Positions 8,338 to 16,058 of a stretch of DNA of 64,000 nt are shown in pieces; within the stretch, counting starts at the first letter, position 1, and each line of letters starts with the position of its first letter. The stretch spans positions 352,658 to 416,657 of the forward strand of contig JACONL010000001.1 of the NCBI GenBank assembly GCA_014332745.1, in the 5' to 3' direction. A program made the translations under genes and the position numbers. Origin of the DNA: Alphaproteobacteria bacterium GM7ARS4. GTDB lineage: Bacteria > Pseudomonadota > Alphaproteobacteria > GM7ARS4. The notes beneath the pieces are model-generated. The model was not told where the DNA came from. It did no database searches and worked only from the letters and a program-made list of their open reading frames with translations.

Positions 8338-9741
8338 ATGTTGACAAAGTCCCTGACAAAAGCACATGTGGATGCTGTCAAGGCGCAAGGGAGCGATGCC
8401 ATTGGCATGTTTATCGAATCACAGGATGACGATAGGAAGACGCTTTTTATTCTTGAGAATTTAGGACGTCTTCCTAAGCCCTTTGATGGTCGTTGGGTTT
8501 TTCACTTATTGAAGAGTGATAACAAAAACATACGTCTCCATGCCGTGAAGACGTTGGGTAAAAGTGGGAACGTATCAGGGATTGAGGCATTATGGCATGT
8601 TGCACAACATGACGAATCGACGGACGTCAGGCGAGAGGCTGTGTCCTCTCTTGGCAGATTGAGGAGCATACGCGCTATTGATGCCTTGGCGGCCATGGTA
8701 TCGGATGTTGACCCGAAGGTTGTGAGTCAAGCGATAAGAGGATTATTGGTGTTTAAGGGCGATAGGCGTGTGGATAGCCTGTTGACGTCTTTACGTGACC
8801 ATGAGAACGAGACGATACAAGACATCATCAAAAGAGCGTATGCGCCGTCGCAAAGCGCTTCTCACGACAGAGGACGACAGCGTCATGCGCATTCCCATAC
8901 ATATTTGCGGAATGTCGTGGTTTTGGGGGATGTGCGTTCCGTGTTAGAGCATATCGAGGATGAAAGTTTTCATCTCACATTTACCTCGCCTCCTTACTAC
9001 AATGCCCGCGACTACGCCCTCTATGCCAGTTACAAGGCATATCTCTCTTTTTTGCGGGATGTGTTTCGTGCGACCTATGATAAGACGAAGGAGGGGCGTT
9101 TTTTGATTGTGAATACCTCACCTGTCATTGTGCCGCGGGTGAGTCGCCAGCATGCGTCTAAGCGCTATCCCATTCCCTTCGATGTCCATGCGATTCTTGT
9201 TGGCATGGGGTGGGAATTTATCGATGACATTATATGGGTCAAGCCCGAGGCGAGTGTCAAGAATCGCAATGCGGGTTTTTTACAGCACAGGAAGCCTTTG
9301 GCGTATAAGCCAAATCCGAGGACGGAATATGTCATGGTGTATCGTAAGCGCACCGACAAATTGATTGATTGGAATATCAAACAATATGGCCGTGAGGTGA
9401 TTCAGGCGAGCAAGGTGCGTGATGGCTACGAGACGTCGAACCTGTGGCAGATAGACCCCACCTATGACAAGGTACATTCCGCTGTCTTTCCTGTAGCGCT
9501 CTGTGAGCGGGTGATTCGTTACTATTCTTTCGCGGGTGATTTAGTGTTTGACCCTTTTGGTGGGAGCGGGACATTTGGCAGGGCAGCGCAAGCCTTAGGC
9601 AGATATTTTTTCTTGACGGAGAAAGATGGGCGTTATTTTGACTATATGAAATCGTCTATGGCAAAGGATGAACAGACGTTTTTTGCACAAGGCAAAACGC
9701 GATTTTGTGATATGGCGCAATTCAAGAAGCTTGTGCCATGA
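8338..9741 (+). CDS. HEAT-repeat-fused DNA methyltransferase (N4-cytosine/N6-adenine type)
   Basis: 467 residues in two parts. Residues 1 to about 175 form alpha-helical HEAT/PBS-lyase-type repeats (for example SGIEALWHVAQHDESTDVRR, IRAIDALAAMVSDVDPKVVS). Residues 190-467 form a DNA methylase with motif IV TSPPYYNARDY at 216-226 and the SAM-binding DPFGGSGTFGRAA at 405-417. Catalytic motif before SAM motif is the beta-class order, and SPPY favours N4-cytosine. The target-recognition region should lie between them (about 230-390). It starts 17 bases after lolD with no obvious promoter. The endonuclease gene overlaps its stop by 4 bases, so this is the modification half of an R-M pair. The HEAT fusion is unusual. 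Confidence 0.85.
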   Translation: MLTKSLTKAHVDAVKAQGSDAIGMFIESQDDDRKTLFILENLGRLPKPFDGRWVFHLLKSDNKNIRLHAVKTLGKSGNVSGIEALWHVAQHDESTDVRREAVSSLGRLRSIRAIDALAAMVSDVDPKVVSQAIRGLLVFKGDRRVDSLLTSLRDHENETIQDIIKRAYAPSQSASHDRGRQRHAHSHTYLRNVVVLGDVRSVLEHIEDESFHLTFTSPPYYNARDYALYASYKAYLSFLRDVFRATYDKTKEGRFLIVNTSPVIVPRVSRQHASKRYPIPFDVHAILVGMGWEFIDDIIWVKPEASVKNRNAGFLQHRKPLAYKPNPRTEYVMVYRKRTDKLIDWNIKQYGREVIQASKVRDGYETSNLWQIDPTYDKVHSAVFPVALCERVIRYYSFAGDLVFDPFGGSGTFGRAAQALGRYFFLTEKDGRYFDYMKSSMAKDEQTFFAQGKTRFCDMAQFKKLVP

Positions 9742-10676
9742 CGCTAGAAGACCATGTCGTGAGGAACATCATCAGGCGTCTCCTTCATGGTGAAGATTAT
9801 CGTGTCGAGATTGTAACATTGATAGACGCCCAATTCCTTCAATGCGCCGTGGCCTTCTTCAAGAAAGTCGTGGACGCCAAGCTTTCCCATAAGGGGATAG
9901 ACATCGATTGGTATAAGGCGACGATGTTAGGGGAGTCTGTATCGTCTAATGACATCGCCATTCATGCGGGACTGAACAAAAAGACGATAACGAACATGTA
10001 TAGATCAGCGACGCGTGACATTGTTATCGATGCGTCTCAGCAGCATTATGAACAGATCCGCGCCGTCATCAACGAGTTAGCAACCATCGAGGATATTAAT
10101 CTTTCTTTGCACATTCGTTTTGACAAGGTGAGCGTTGAACTTGACGTGAATGAAAGTCTCATTGTTATCAACAGCCTTGCTGTCAAGCGCGCCGCCATTC
10201 GAGGTGGCTTATGGAGCACTGCTGGCAAGCAAGTCGAGGGGCCGCTGATGGTTGCCCTCTGTCGGTTATTTCATGTCTCAGCATGTCATTACGAGATGAA
10301 ACCGCCGCTAAAGAAATTCGCTCGAGGCAAGGTGAACAGAGAGGTTGATTTTTTCTTGAAGACAACCCATCCTCACCCTAAGGACTATCGGTGTGAAGTG
10401 AAACTGATGGGCAAGGGCAACCCTGAGAGTGCCGACTCCATCTTTGCGAGGAGCAGTCATGTCTTTGTGGCAGACACGCTCTCTTTACAAAACAAGCAAC
10501 AATTGGATGATGCCTCTGTGCAGTGGGTGGCGTTGGGCGACCCTCATGGCTACAGGAAATTCGGGGACGTATTGTCAGCATTGCATATCCCTTTTACAGC
10601 GCCTGATAGAGGGCGCATTGATGGCATGCTCGATGACATCATATATACGATCGAGACGTCCCCCGATGACTCTTGA
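9738..10676 (+). CDS. Probable type II restriction endonuclease, PD-(D/E)XK (possibly CfrBI-like)
   Basis: 312 residues, overlapping the methyltransferase by ATGA. A plausible PD-(D/E)XK core is D204 (REVDFFLK) followed by E220-V-K222 (RCEVKLMGKGNPESAD). This spacing fits a restriction nuclease active site. An HTH-like stretch (SSNDIAIHAGLNKKTITNMY, about residues 69-88) lies in the N-terminal half and may bind DNA. The layout recalls the CfrBI family, whose partner methylase is also N4-cytosine specific; that match is from memory and uncertain. Gene order and overlap support an R-M pair even if the family name is wrong. Recognition site unknown. Confidence 0.6.
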   Translation: MTLEDHVVRNIIRRLLHGEDYRVEIVTLIDAQFLQCAVAFFKKVVDAKLSHKGIDIDWYKATMLGESVSSNDIAIHAGLNKKTITNMYRSATRDIVIDASQQHYEQIRAVINELATIEDINLSLHIRFDKVSVELDVNESLIVINSLAVKRAAIRGGLWSTAGKQVEGPLMVALCRLFHVSACHYEMKPPLKKFARGKVNREVDFFLKTTHPHPKDYRCEVKLMGKGNPESADSIFARSSHVFVADTLSLQNKQQLDDASVQWVALGDPHGYRKFGDVLSALHIPFTAPDRGRIDGMLDDIIYTIETSPDDS

Positions 10677-10703
10677 CGTTATTACCCATAGGGATGATAT
10701 AGT
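10673..10703 (+). promoter_or_regulatory. Candidate internal promoter before dndC
   Basis: TTGACG (10673-10678) is followed after 17 bases by GATATA (10696-10701), or after 19 bases by TATAGT (10698-10703). A perfect 11-base palindrome GCACTGAGTGC lies just downstream (10715-10725) and could be an operator. The dndC start is 20 bases further on. If real, it separates the dndC operon from the R-M pair. Called by eye. Confidence 0.35.
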
Positions 10704-10745
10704 ACGCGCTGAGCGCACTGAGTGCTATGACGACCATGCCTGTTG

Positions 10746-11924
10746 ATGAAGATGACGTTGCCCAGCCATACAGAGAGAGAAGGGGGAGAGAAAGAAAGAG
10801 AGCCTTTGCGCGAGCGCTTCAGGGCGATCCTTGACACATTGTCCCGCCATTATAATGATGGCCATGCCTATCCGTGGGTTGTTGCTTACTCAGGTGGGAA
10901 AGATTCGACATTGTTGCTTCACCTTGTGTGGGAGATGGTGCTAGGCTTAGCGCCAGACAAAAGAAAGCGGAGCATTTACATCGTCAGCAACGATACGCTT
11001 GTTGAGTCGCCCCCTGTCATAGAGCATCTCCATGCGAGCCTTGCGGTGATTAAGAAGGGAGCAGAGCAACATGGTTTGCCGATGCATATCAAGGTGACAG
11101 AGCCAGATATCGACCAAACATTTTGGGTGAATGTCATAGGGCGTGGCTATATTCCTCCTACGCGTAATTTTCGCTGGTGCACCGACCGCATGAAGATACG
11201 CCCGACAACGCGTCTTTTGAAAAAATTGACCACCAGACACCAGCATAGCGTTCTACTCATAGGCACGCGCCGCCATGAGTCACAGAATCGCGCCCGTAAC
11301 ATGGAGCGGCGCGGCGTGCGCGCCGACATGACGAACGAGCATGATAATGTCGAGGGATGTTTTGTCTTTGCGCCCCTTGCCGACTTAAGCGATGACGATG
11401 TATGGACGATATTGATGCAACGCCCGCCCCCTTGGGGAGGGAGTCACCGCCCATTGATAACCCTCTATCGCAATGCTAAAGGCGGCGATTGTCCCCTTGT
11501 GCTCAGTGAGGACGATGCGCCGTCCTGTGGCACGACATCGCCCCGTTTTGGCTGTTGGACATGCACCGTTGTGCAGAAAGATAGGAGCTTGCTTGGGTTC
11601 ATCGAGTCCAGCGCTGAAGACGAGGACAAGCTAGAGGCGATGGCCGATTTTCGCGATTGGCTCATAAAGCTGCGCGAGGACGACAACAATCGCTCACCGA
11701 TGAGGAGGAACGGCGAGACAAAGTTTCGCGCCGATGGCCGCCATGTGCGCGGTCCTTTCACCATCAAGGTGCGCCAACGTATTCTTGCGCGCCTTGAACA
11801 ATTAGAGCGTGACCTTGGTGAACAATTCATGCACCCCATAGAAAAGGACATGATACAGGACATCTGGCGTGACGATAGGGCGCTGGAGACCATGCGCACG
11901 AGCCTCTCCCAACGTCATCGATAA
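10746..11924 (+). CDS. dndC: DndC/SspD-like DNA sulfur-modification protein (PAPS-reductase fold ATPase, Fe-S)
   Basis: 392 residues from ATG 10746 (ATG 10752 also possible). DndC activates the DNA backbone for phosphorothioation and has ATP-pyrophosphatase activity. The PP-loop motif SGGKDS is at 49-54. NFRWCTDRMKIRP (C145), GTRRHESQNRARNM, LSDDDVW, GGDCPLV (C249), C261 and FGCWTCTVVQKDRS (C270, C273) give the DndC-type cysteine set for a 4Fe-4S cluster. It is shorter than many DndC proteins. The stop overlaps the next start (TAATG). No DndD-type SMC ATPase or DndE is nearby, so it either uses partners elsewhere or belongs to a reduced variant system. Confidence 0.83.
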   Translation: MKMTLPSHTEREGGEKEREPLRERFRAILDTLSRHYNDGHAYPWVVAYSGGKDSTLLLHLVWEMVLGLAPDKRKRSIYIVSNDTLVESPPVIEHLHASLAVIKKGAEQHGLPMHIKVTEPDIDQTFWVNVIGRGYIPPTRNFRWCTDRMKIRPTTRLLKKLTTRHQHSVLLIGTRRHESQNRARNMERRGVRADMTNEHDNVEGCFVFAPLADLSDDDVWTILMQRPPPWGGSHRPLITLYRNAKGGDCPLVLSEDDAPSCGTTSPRFGCWTCTVVQKDRSLLGFIESSAEDEDKLEAMADFRDWLIKLREDDNNRSPMRRNGETKFRADGRHVRGPFTIKVRQRILARLEQLERDLGEQFMHPIEKDMIQDIWRDDRALETMRTSLSQRHR

Positions 11925-13693
11925 TGCCCCATCAAACGCATATAAAAGCGGAGACGCTCATTTTCTCTGAATTGTTTGAAAAAGGGAGATTCACAATCCC
12001 TTGGCATCAACGCCGCTATGACTGGTCAGAGGACGATGTCACAGCCCTTTTGGAAGACATAGAAGAGGCGGTATCGAGTAAAAAGGCACACTACTTCCTT
12101 GGTACAATCATGCTGTTGGGTAAAAGGGATGATACGTTTTGGGACGTTAATGACGGACAACAGCGCATGACAACATTTTCTCTGTTGTGTTCGTGCCTCT
12201 CTCGCCGATTTCTTGAGTCAGAACACACGGACACGCTGTCAGAGTATATGGCATCGCGTATCGTCTTTGATATTGGGTGTCGTTCCGACTACGACCCTCA
12301 AAATATACCCAAGCTGCCGCCTCGATTGACACCCCCCGCCCACGATAAGAGAGTCTACCATGCCATCATATGCCATAGGGACATTGGGAAGAATGGAAAA
12401 ATGAAGCGTGCATGGGAAGTCATTAATGATTTCATTAATAGGCTGGACATGGAGCAAGCAAAAGAGTTTCTTGATTTCCTTGTAGGCAAAGTTGAGGTTG
12501 CCGTTTTGTATGTTCCAGACTCTATGGACGCCAGTGCCGTGTTCGAGACGATTAATTGTCGAGGTAAGGTATTAGGTGACTTCGATTTAATACGAAATTT
12601 TTTCTATGCGCATTTGAACGAGGATACAGAGACTCGACGTCAACGTATCCATGACGCTCTTGAGAATATGTATGTAACGTTGGGGGTAAAAATCACGGAC
12701 TATGCCAAGTGTTTTTTTCGGTGCAAATATGGCTTCTTGCCAGATAAACGTTTTTATAGAGCATTTCGTAGGGCAGTTGATGATGAGGGCAAGAAGCAAG
12801 ACTCTCGTCCCTTCAGAGAGTATGTCGTTCACTTGGCAGAAGAGACGACATCTCCGCACCATATAAGGCTCTTTCACGCAATATCGAAACCGAAGGAAAA
12901 CGACAAAGACGTAGAGGATTTTCTAGCAGATAGCAAGGCAAAGAATGCGGAACGGAATGTTTTTGTGTTCCTAAAAGAATGTGAGAACTATACGATTGTT
13001 CGTCCTCTCTTATTCGCCTTGATGAGTCATTATTACATCAGGAACATGGATGGCAACAAGGCACAACCTCAGAAAACCGCAAAGTGTGTTCATGAGCATA
13101 TCAAAAAACTCAATGCCTTCGTCATGCGGACGGCCTTTGTCAGCAATAAATTCGAACCGTCCATATTCGAAAAGGCATTCTTTAGAACAGCACGGGATGT
13201 TATGGCTCTAGAATCAATAGAGTCATACGATATGATGGATTTCTTAAGAGCATGCGATAGATATGACATCATTGATGACTCGACATTTGTTGAGAAACTC
13301 GGGCATAAGGAATCATCATTTTCGGGTACTAAGGCAAGGGCTTTTCTCTACGCTGTTAATGCCAATATCCAAAACGATTGGTCGGTCATAGACAGGGATA
13401 AATGCACCTTAGAGCATATCCTTCCCCAGTCCCCAGCGTATTGGGAGGGATGGCAATTTGACAATCCACGTGCATGGTATAACAGGTTAGGCAACTTCAC
13501 ATTGTTAGGCGATAAAGACAATAGTCCAAAGAAAAAGGACAATGAGAACTTTGACGTTAAGAAAGAGATTTATAAGGATAGCGCTTTGAAATTGTCTCGT
13601 AATTTATGTTCTTATAAGGAATGGACAGAAGAGAACGTCGAAAAACGACAGAGAGATATGGCGAAAAAAGCGTCTAGGATTTGGGCTTTTTGA
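11924..13693 (+). CDS. DUF262 + DUF1524 protein (SspE/GmrSD-like nucleotide-dependent nuclease)
   Basis: 589 residues. The N-terminal DUF262 domain (about 8-250) has the IPWHQRRYDWSEDDV segment and the DGQQR nucleotide-hydrolysis motif at 77-81. The C-terminal DUF1524 domain, an HNH-type nuclease, shows TLEHILPQS near residue 495, then NRLGNFTLLGDKDNS and nearby Asn/Lys residues. SspE, which senses phosphorothioates and nicks foreign DNA, and the GmrSD type IV enzymes share this architecture. Its coupling to dndC (one-base overlap) points to a restriction or effector role linked to the sulfur mark. The gene is visibly AT-richer than its surroundings, suggesting recent transfer. Confidence 0.82.
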   Translation: MPHQTHIKAETLIFSELFEKGRFTIPWHQRRYDWSEDDVTALLEDIEEAVSSKKAHYFLGTIMLLGKRDDTFWDVNDGQQRMTTFSLLCSCLSRRFLESEHTDTLSEYMASRIVFDIGCRSDYDPQNIPKLPPRLTPPAHDKRVYHAIICHRDIGKNGKMKRAWEVINDFINRLDMEQAKEFLDFLVGKVEVAVLYVPDSMDASAVFETINCRGKVLGDFDLIRNFFYAHLNEDTETRRQRIHDALENMYVTLGVKITDYAKCFFRCKYGFLPDKRFYRAFRRAVDDEGKKQDSRPFREYVVHLAEETTSPHHIRLFHAISKPKENDKDVEDFLADSKAKNAERNVFVFLKECENYTIVRPLLFALMSHYYIRNMDGNKAQPQKTAKCVHEHIKKLNAFVMRTAFVSNKFEPSIFEKAFFRTARDVMALESIESYDMMDFLRACDRYDIIDDSTFVEKLGHKESSFSGTKARAFLYAVNANIQNDWSVIDRDKCTLEHILPQSPAYWEGWQFDNPRAWYNRLGNFTLLGDKDNSPKKKDNENFDVKKEIYKDSALKLSRNLCSYKEWTEENVEKRQRDMAKKASRIWAF

Positions 13694-13696
13694 GTG

Positions 13697-14023
13697 ATGC
13701 CTCAACATAGGTTACAGACATGGGGGTGTATTGAAAGGGAAGAAATGCCTGAGTCGGTTGTTGGTCTCTATGCCTTTTGGTATCGCCCAACTGGACGCTG
13801 TATTTATATCGGTAAGGCAAAGGATCAACCCATAAAAAAACGCCTCTATAATCATTGGCGTGGTGTCTCGAGCAATGACACATTGCAATTATGGCTCAAA
13901 GCCTTTGCGTCCCATATGGATTTTTGTTATATCTCTGTGAAGCAAGATTATATTGACCGCTGGGAGCGTCGCCTTATCCGTCGCTGGCATCCAGAGGCAA
14001 ACAAGCAATTTAAGGAGTATTAA
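13697..14023 (+). CDS. Small GIY-YIG endonuclease-domain protein
   Basis: About 108 residues from ATG 13697; ATG 13745, with AAGGGA upstream, is an alternative giving 92 residues. The GIY-YIG core is complete: GLYAFWY (GIY strand), CIYIGKA (YIG), an Arg in KKRLYNHW, and the metal-binding Glu in RWERRLIRRWHPEAN. It is a stand-alone nuclease domain without a DNA-binding extension. The gene sits 3 bases after the DUF262/DUF1524 stop and 2 bases before dndB, so it is part of the same operon. A role as an accessory nuclease is inferred from context only. Confidence 0.75.
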   Translation: MPQHRLQTWGCIEREEMPESVVGLYAFWYRPTGRCIYIGKAKDQPIKKRLYNHWRGVSSNDTLQLWLKAFASHMDFCYISVKQDYIDRWERRLIRRWHPEANKQFKEY

Positions 14024-14025
14024 CG

Positions 14026-15288
14026 ATGGCACAATCAGTCGCTGCGGTGAAGGCGCAGCTTGGTAGCACAGAGTATTGGATTGTCTCCATGAAGGCGGGG
14101 GAGCTTATCAAGCTCGTACAGATTCCGAAGGAGATGGAAGGGTGGGACGACATGTCTATTGATGAGCGCTACCAACGTGATATTAAATATAGCAGGGTGC
14201 GTAGCCAGATAGCGCCCTATCTCGCTATGGATGACGACCGTTTTTTTGGGGCGATAATTGTCACCGTGATGAATCACAAAGGTATGAACTTCGAACCTCT
14301 AGATGAGCTGGCAAAAAAATTACCTGCTTTATATGCAACGGTTGCCGAAAATATGGGGGTGCTGACATTTTCAGGGGGTGAGATTTTTGTTCCCCTCGAC
14401 GGCCAACATCGTATCAAGGCCATAGAATTCGCCATCACGGGCAGGGACGAAAAAAGCGAAGCCATTGATGGCATAACGCCATGCAGTGCATTGGCGAATG
14501 AGGACGTCACAGTCATTTTGACGGAGTATGACCCTGATAAAGCGCGTAAGATATTCACAAAAGTCAACCGCTATGCCCGCCCCACGACAGCGGGACAGAA
14601 TATCATCACCGACGATGACGACATTATCGCAGTCCTTGCGCGCATGGTGACGAATGACAAAATAAATGCACGCCTTGTGAATTATGAGACCAACACAATA
14701 TCAAAAAAAACGGATGGACGTTTTACAACCCTGTCCACTATTTACAACTGCAATGCGAGAATTCTAGAGGTCTTCTTTGGTGAAAAGGTGGATAAAGCGA
14801 AATTGCCAAGTAAGGAAAAACAGAGACTCTACCAAGACAAAGTTTTTGAGGTGTGGGACAAAATCCTCACAGGGATTGACCTCATAAGGGAGGCGGTGGA
14901 AGACCCAAGCCAAGAGGGTGATGACAGACGTAGAGAGATACGGAAAGGTTATTTATTGGGACGCCCTGTCGCCCAAGAATGTCTTGTGTCTGCTTTTATG
15001 ATGATGACGAAAAGGAATGAAGCCCTGTATGATGATACGTGCGAAAAACTCAATGCCATCCCTTGGGCGATGACAGAGGACAATGTGCAAAACATATGGC
15101 AACGCGTTTTGTGGATTGGGAGTGCCGAGGATGGCAAAATGGTTACGAAGAATAGGGATATTGCCACAAGACTCATCGTCTATATGGCGGGAGGCGCGGT
15201 AGATGAACAGAAGCTCTTTGCTGACTATGTGAAGCTCTTTACTGAGAGTGAACGCAAAGACAAAAAATTGCCCCCGAAAGTCGTCTAA
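14026..15288 (+). CDS. dndB: DndB-like DGQHR-domain protein
   Basis: 420 residues with the diagnostic DGQHRIKAIEFA at about 125-136. Other family features are RYQRDIKYSRVRSQIAPYL, the KIFTKVNRYARPTTAGQNI stretch (compare DndB/ParB-like folds), and a helical C-terminal half. In canonical clusters DndB represses dnd transcription and tunes phosphorothioation; DndB-like proteins also occur in other DNA-modification clusters. Here it is the last gene of the dndC operon instead of the first, two bases after the GIY-YIG gene, with AAGGAG upstream. Its role (repressor or modification partner) cannot be decided from sequence. Confidence 0.8.
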   Translation: MAQSVAAVKAQLGSTEYWIVSMKAGELIKLVQIPKEMEGWDDMSIDERYQRDIKYSRVRSQIAPYLAMDDDRFFGAIIVTVMNHKGMNFEPLDELAKKLPALYATVAENMGVLTFSGGEIFVPLDGQHRIKAIEFAITGRDEKSEAIDGITPCSALANEDVTVILTEYDPDKARKIFTKVNRYARPTTAGQNIITDDDDIIAVLARMVTNDKINARLVNYETNTISKKTDGRFTTLSTIYNCNARILEVFFGEKVDKAKLPSKEKQRLYQDKVFEVWDKILTGIDLIREAVEDPSQEGDDRRREIRKGYLLGRPVAQECLVSAFMMMTKRNEALYDDTCEKLNAIPWAMTEDNVQNIWQRVLWIGSAEDGKMVTKNRDIATRLIVYMAGGAVDEQKLFADYVKLFTESERKDKKLPPKVV

Positions 15289-15335
15289 AGTCTAGCGGTA
15301 GTGAAGGGACTGGCGCTGGCGGGTGTCGTTGTTCC

Positions 15336-15953
15336 TTAGCGTGAATAATACTCAACAACGAGGGCGGGTTCCATATCCACGGGGTAGGGTGTCTCTGCTA
15401 ATGTCGGGACTCTGAGGAATGTGCCTTTAAGGCGGTTAAAGTCCACAATAATATAGTCTGGAATGACGTGGTCTCTTCCCACACAATCCATGATCATAGG
15501 AATTTGTCGTGACTCTGTCTTGATAGAGACGACATCCGCTTCTTTCAGGCGATAGGACGGAATGGTGACGCGGCGTTCATTGACGAGGACATGGCCATGG
15601 CTTATCAGTTGGCGCGCCGCATAAGGTGACGGCACGAATTGCATGCGAAGCAAGGCGGCGTCTAATCGGCTTTCTAGCAAGCCAATAAAATTCTCACCTG
15701 TATCACCTTTTTTCCGCGCGGCCTCTTCATAGATATTGCGAAATTGATGTTCGGTGATATTGGCGTAAAATCCCTTGAGTCTCTGTTTCGCCAGGAGTTG
15801 ATTGCCATAATCCGATGGATTGCGCCTTGTACGGCTTTGTCCATGCTGTCCGGGGCCATACTCTCTTTTCAGGACGGGGCTTTTGGCATGTCCCCACAGA
15901 TGGGCGCGTAGTTTGCGCTCGATTTTATGCTTTGCCTTGACGCGTTTTGTCAT
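15336..15953 (-). CDS. rpsD: 30S ribosomal protein uS4
   Basis: 205 residues, full length. Primary 16S rRNA-binding protein of the small subunit. The N-terminal region has [14 protein letters not shown] and the [18 protein letters not shown] motif. The S4 RNA-binding domain contains [11 protein letters not shown] and [20 protein letters not shown]. It is convergent with the dndB-like gene and transcribed from the 16 kb side. The intergenic stretch to the island (15289-15335) contains only a weak imperfect hairpin (15304-15310 with 15331-15337). Confidence 0.96.
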   Translation of the reverse strand: MTKRVKAKHKIERKLRAHLWGHAKSPVLKREYGPGQHGQSRTRRNPSDYGNQLLAKQRLKGFYANITEHQFRNIYEEAARKKGDTGENFIGLLESRLDAALLRMQFVPSPYAARQLISHGHVLVNERRVTIPSYRLKEADVVSIKTESRQIPMIMDCVGRDHVIPDYIIVDFNRLKGTFLRVPTLAETPYPVDMEPALVVEYYSR

Positions 15954-16058
15954 GTGTCGTGCTGTGTCTCACGTTGCTGATGTCTGTGTGTGCTGTTGCC
16001 TGTGTTCTGGTGTCTATGTGCGGTTGTCTTTTGTGCGATGGTGTCCTCTTTGGGCTGT

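Noticed and set aside
8321-15335. Mobile-element ends (direct or inverted repeats, integrase) around the dnd-type island
   Set aside because: No integrase or transposase gene, and by eye no matching repeats at the lolD and rpsD junctions.
15289-15345. Terminator between dndB-like and rpsD
   Set aside because: Only an imperfect 7-bp stem with a 20-base loop and no T tract; too weak to call.
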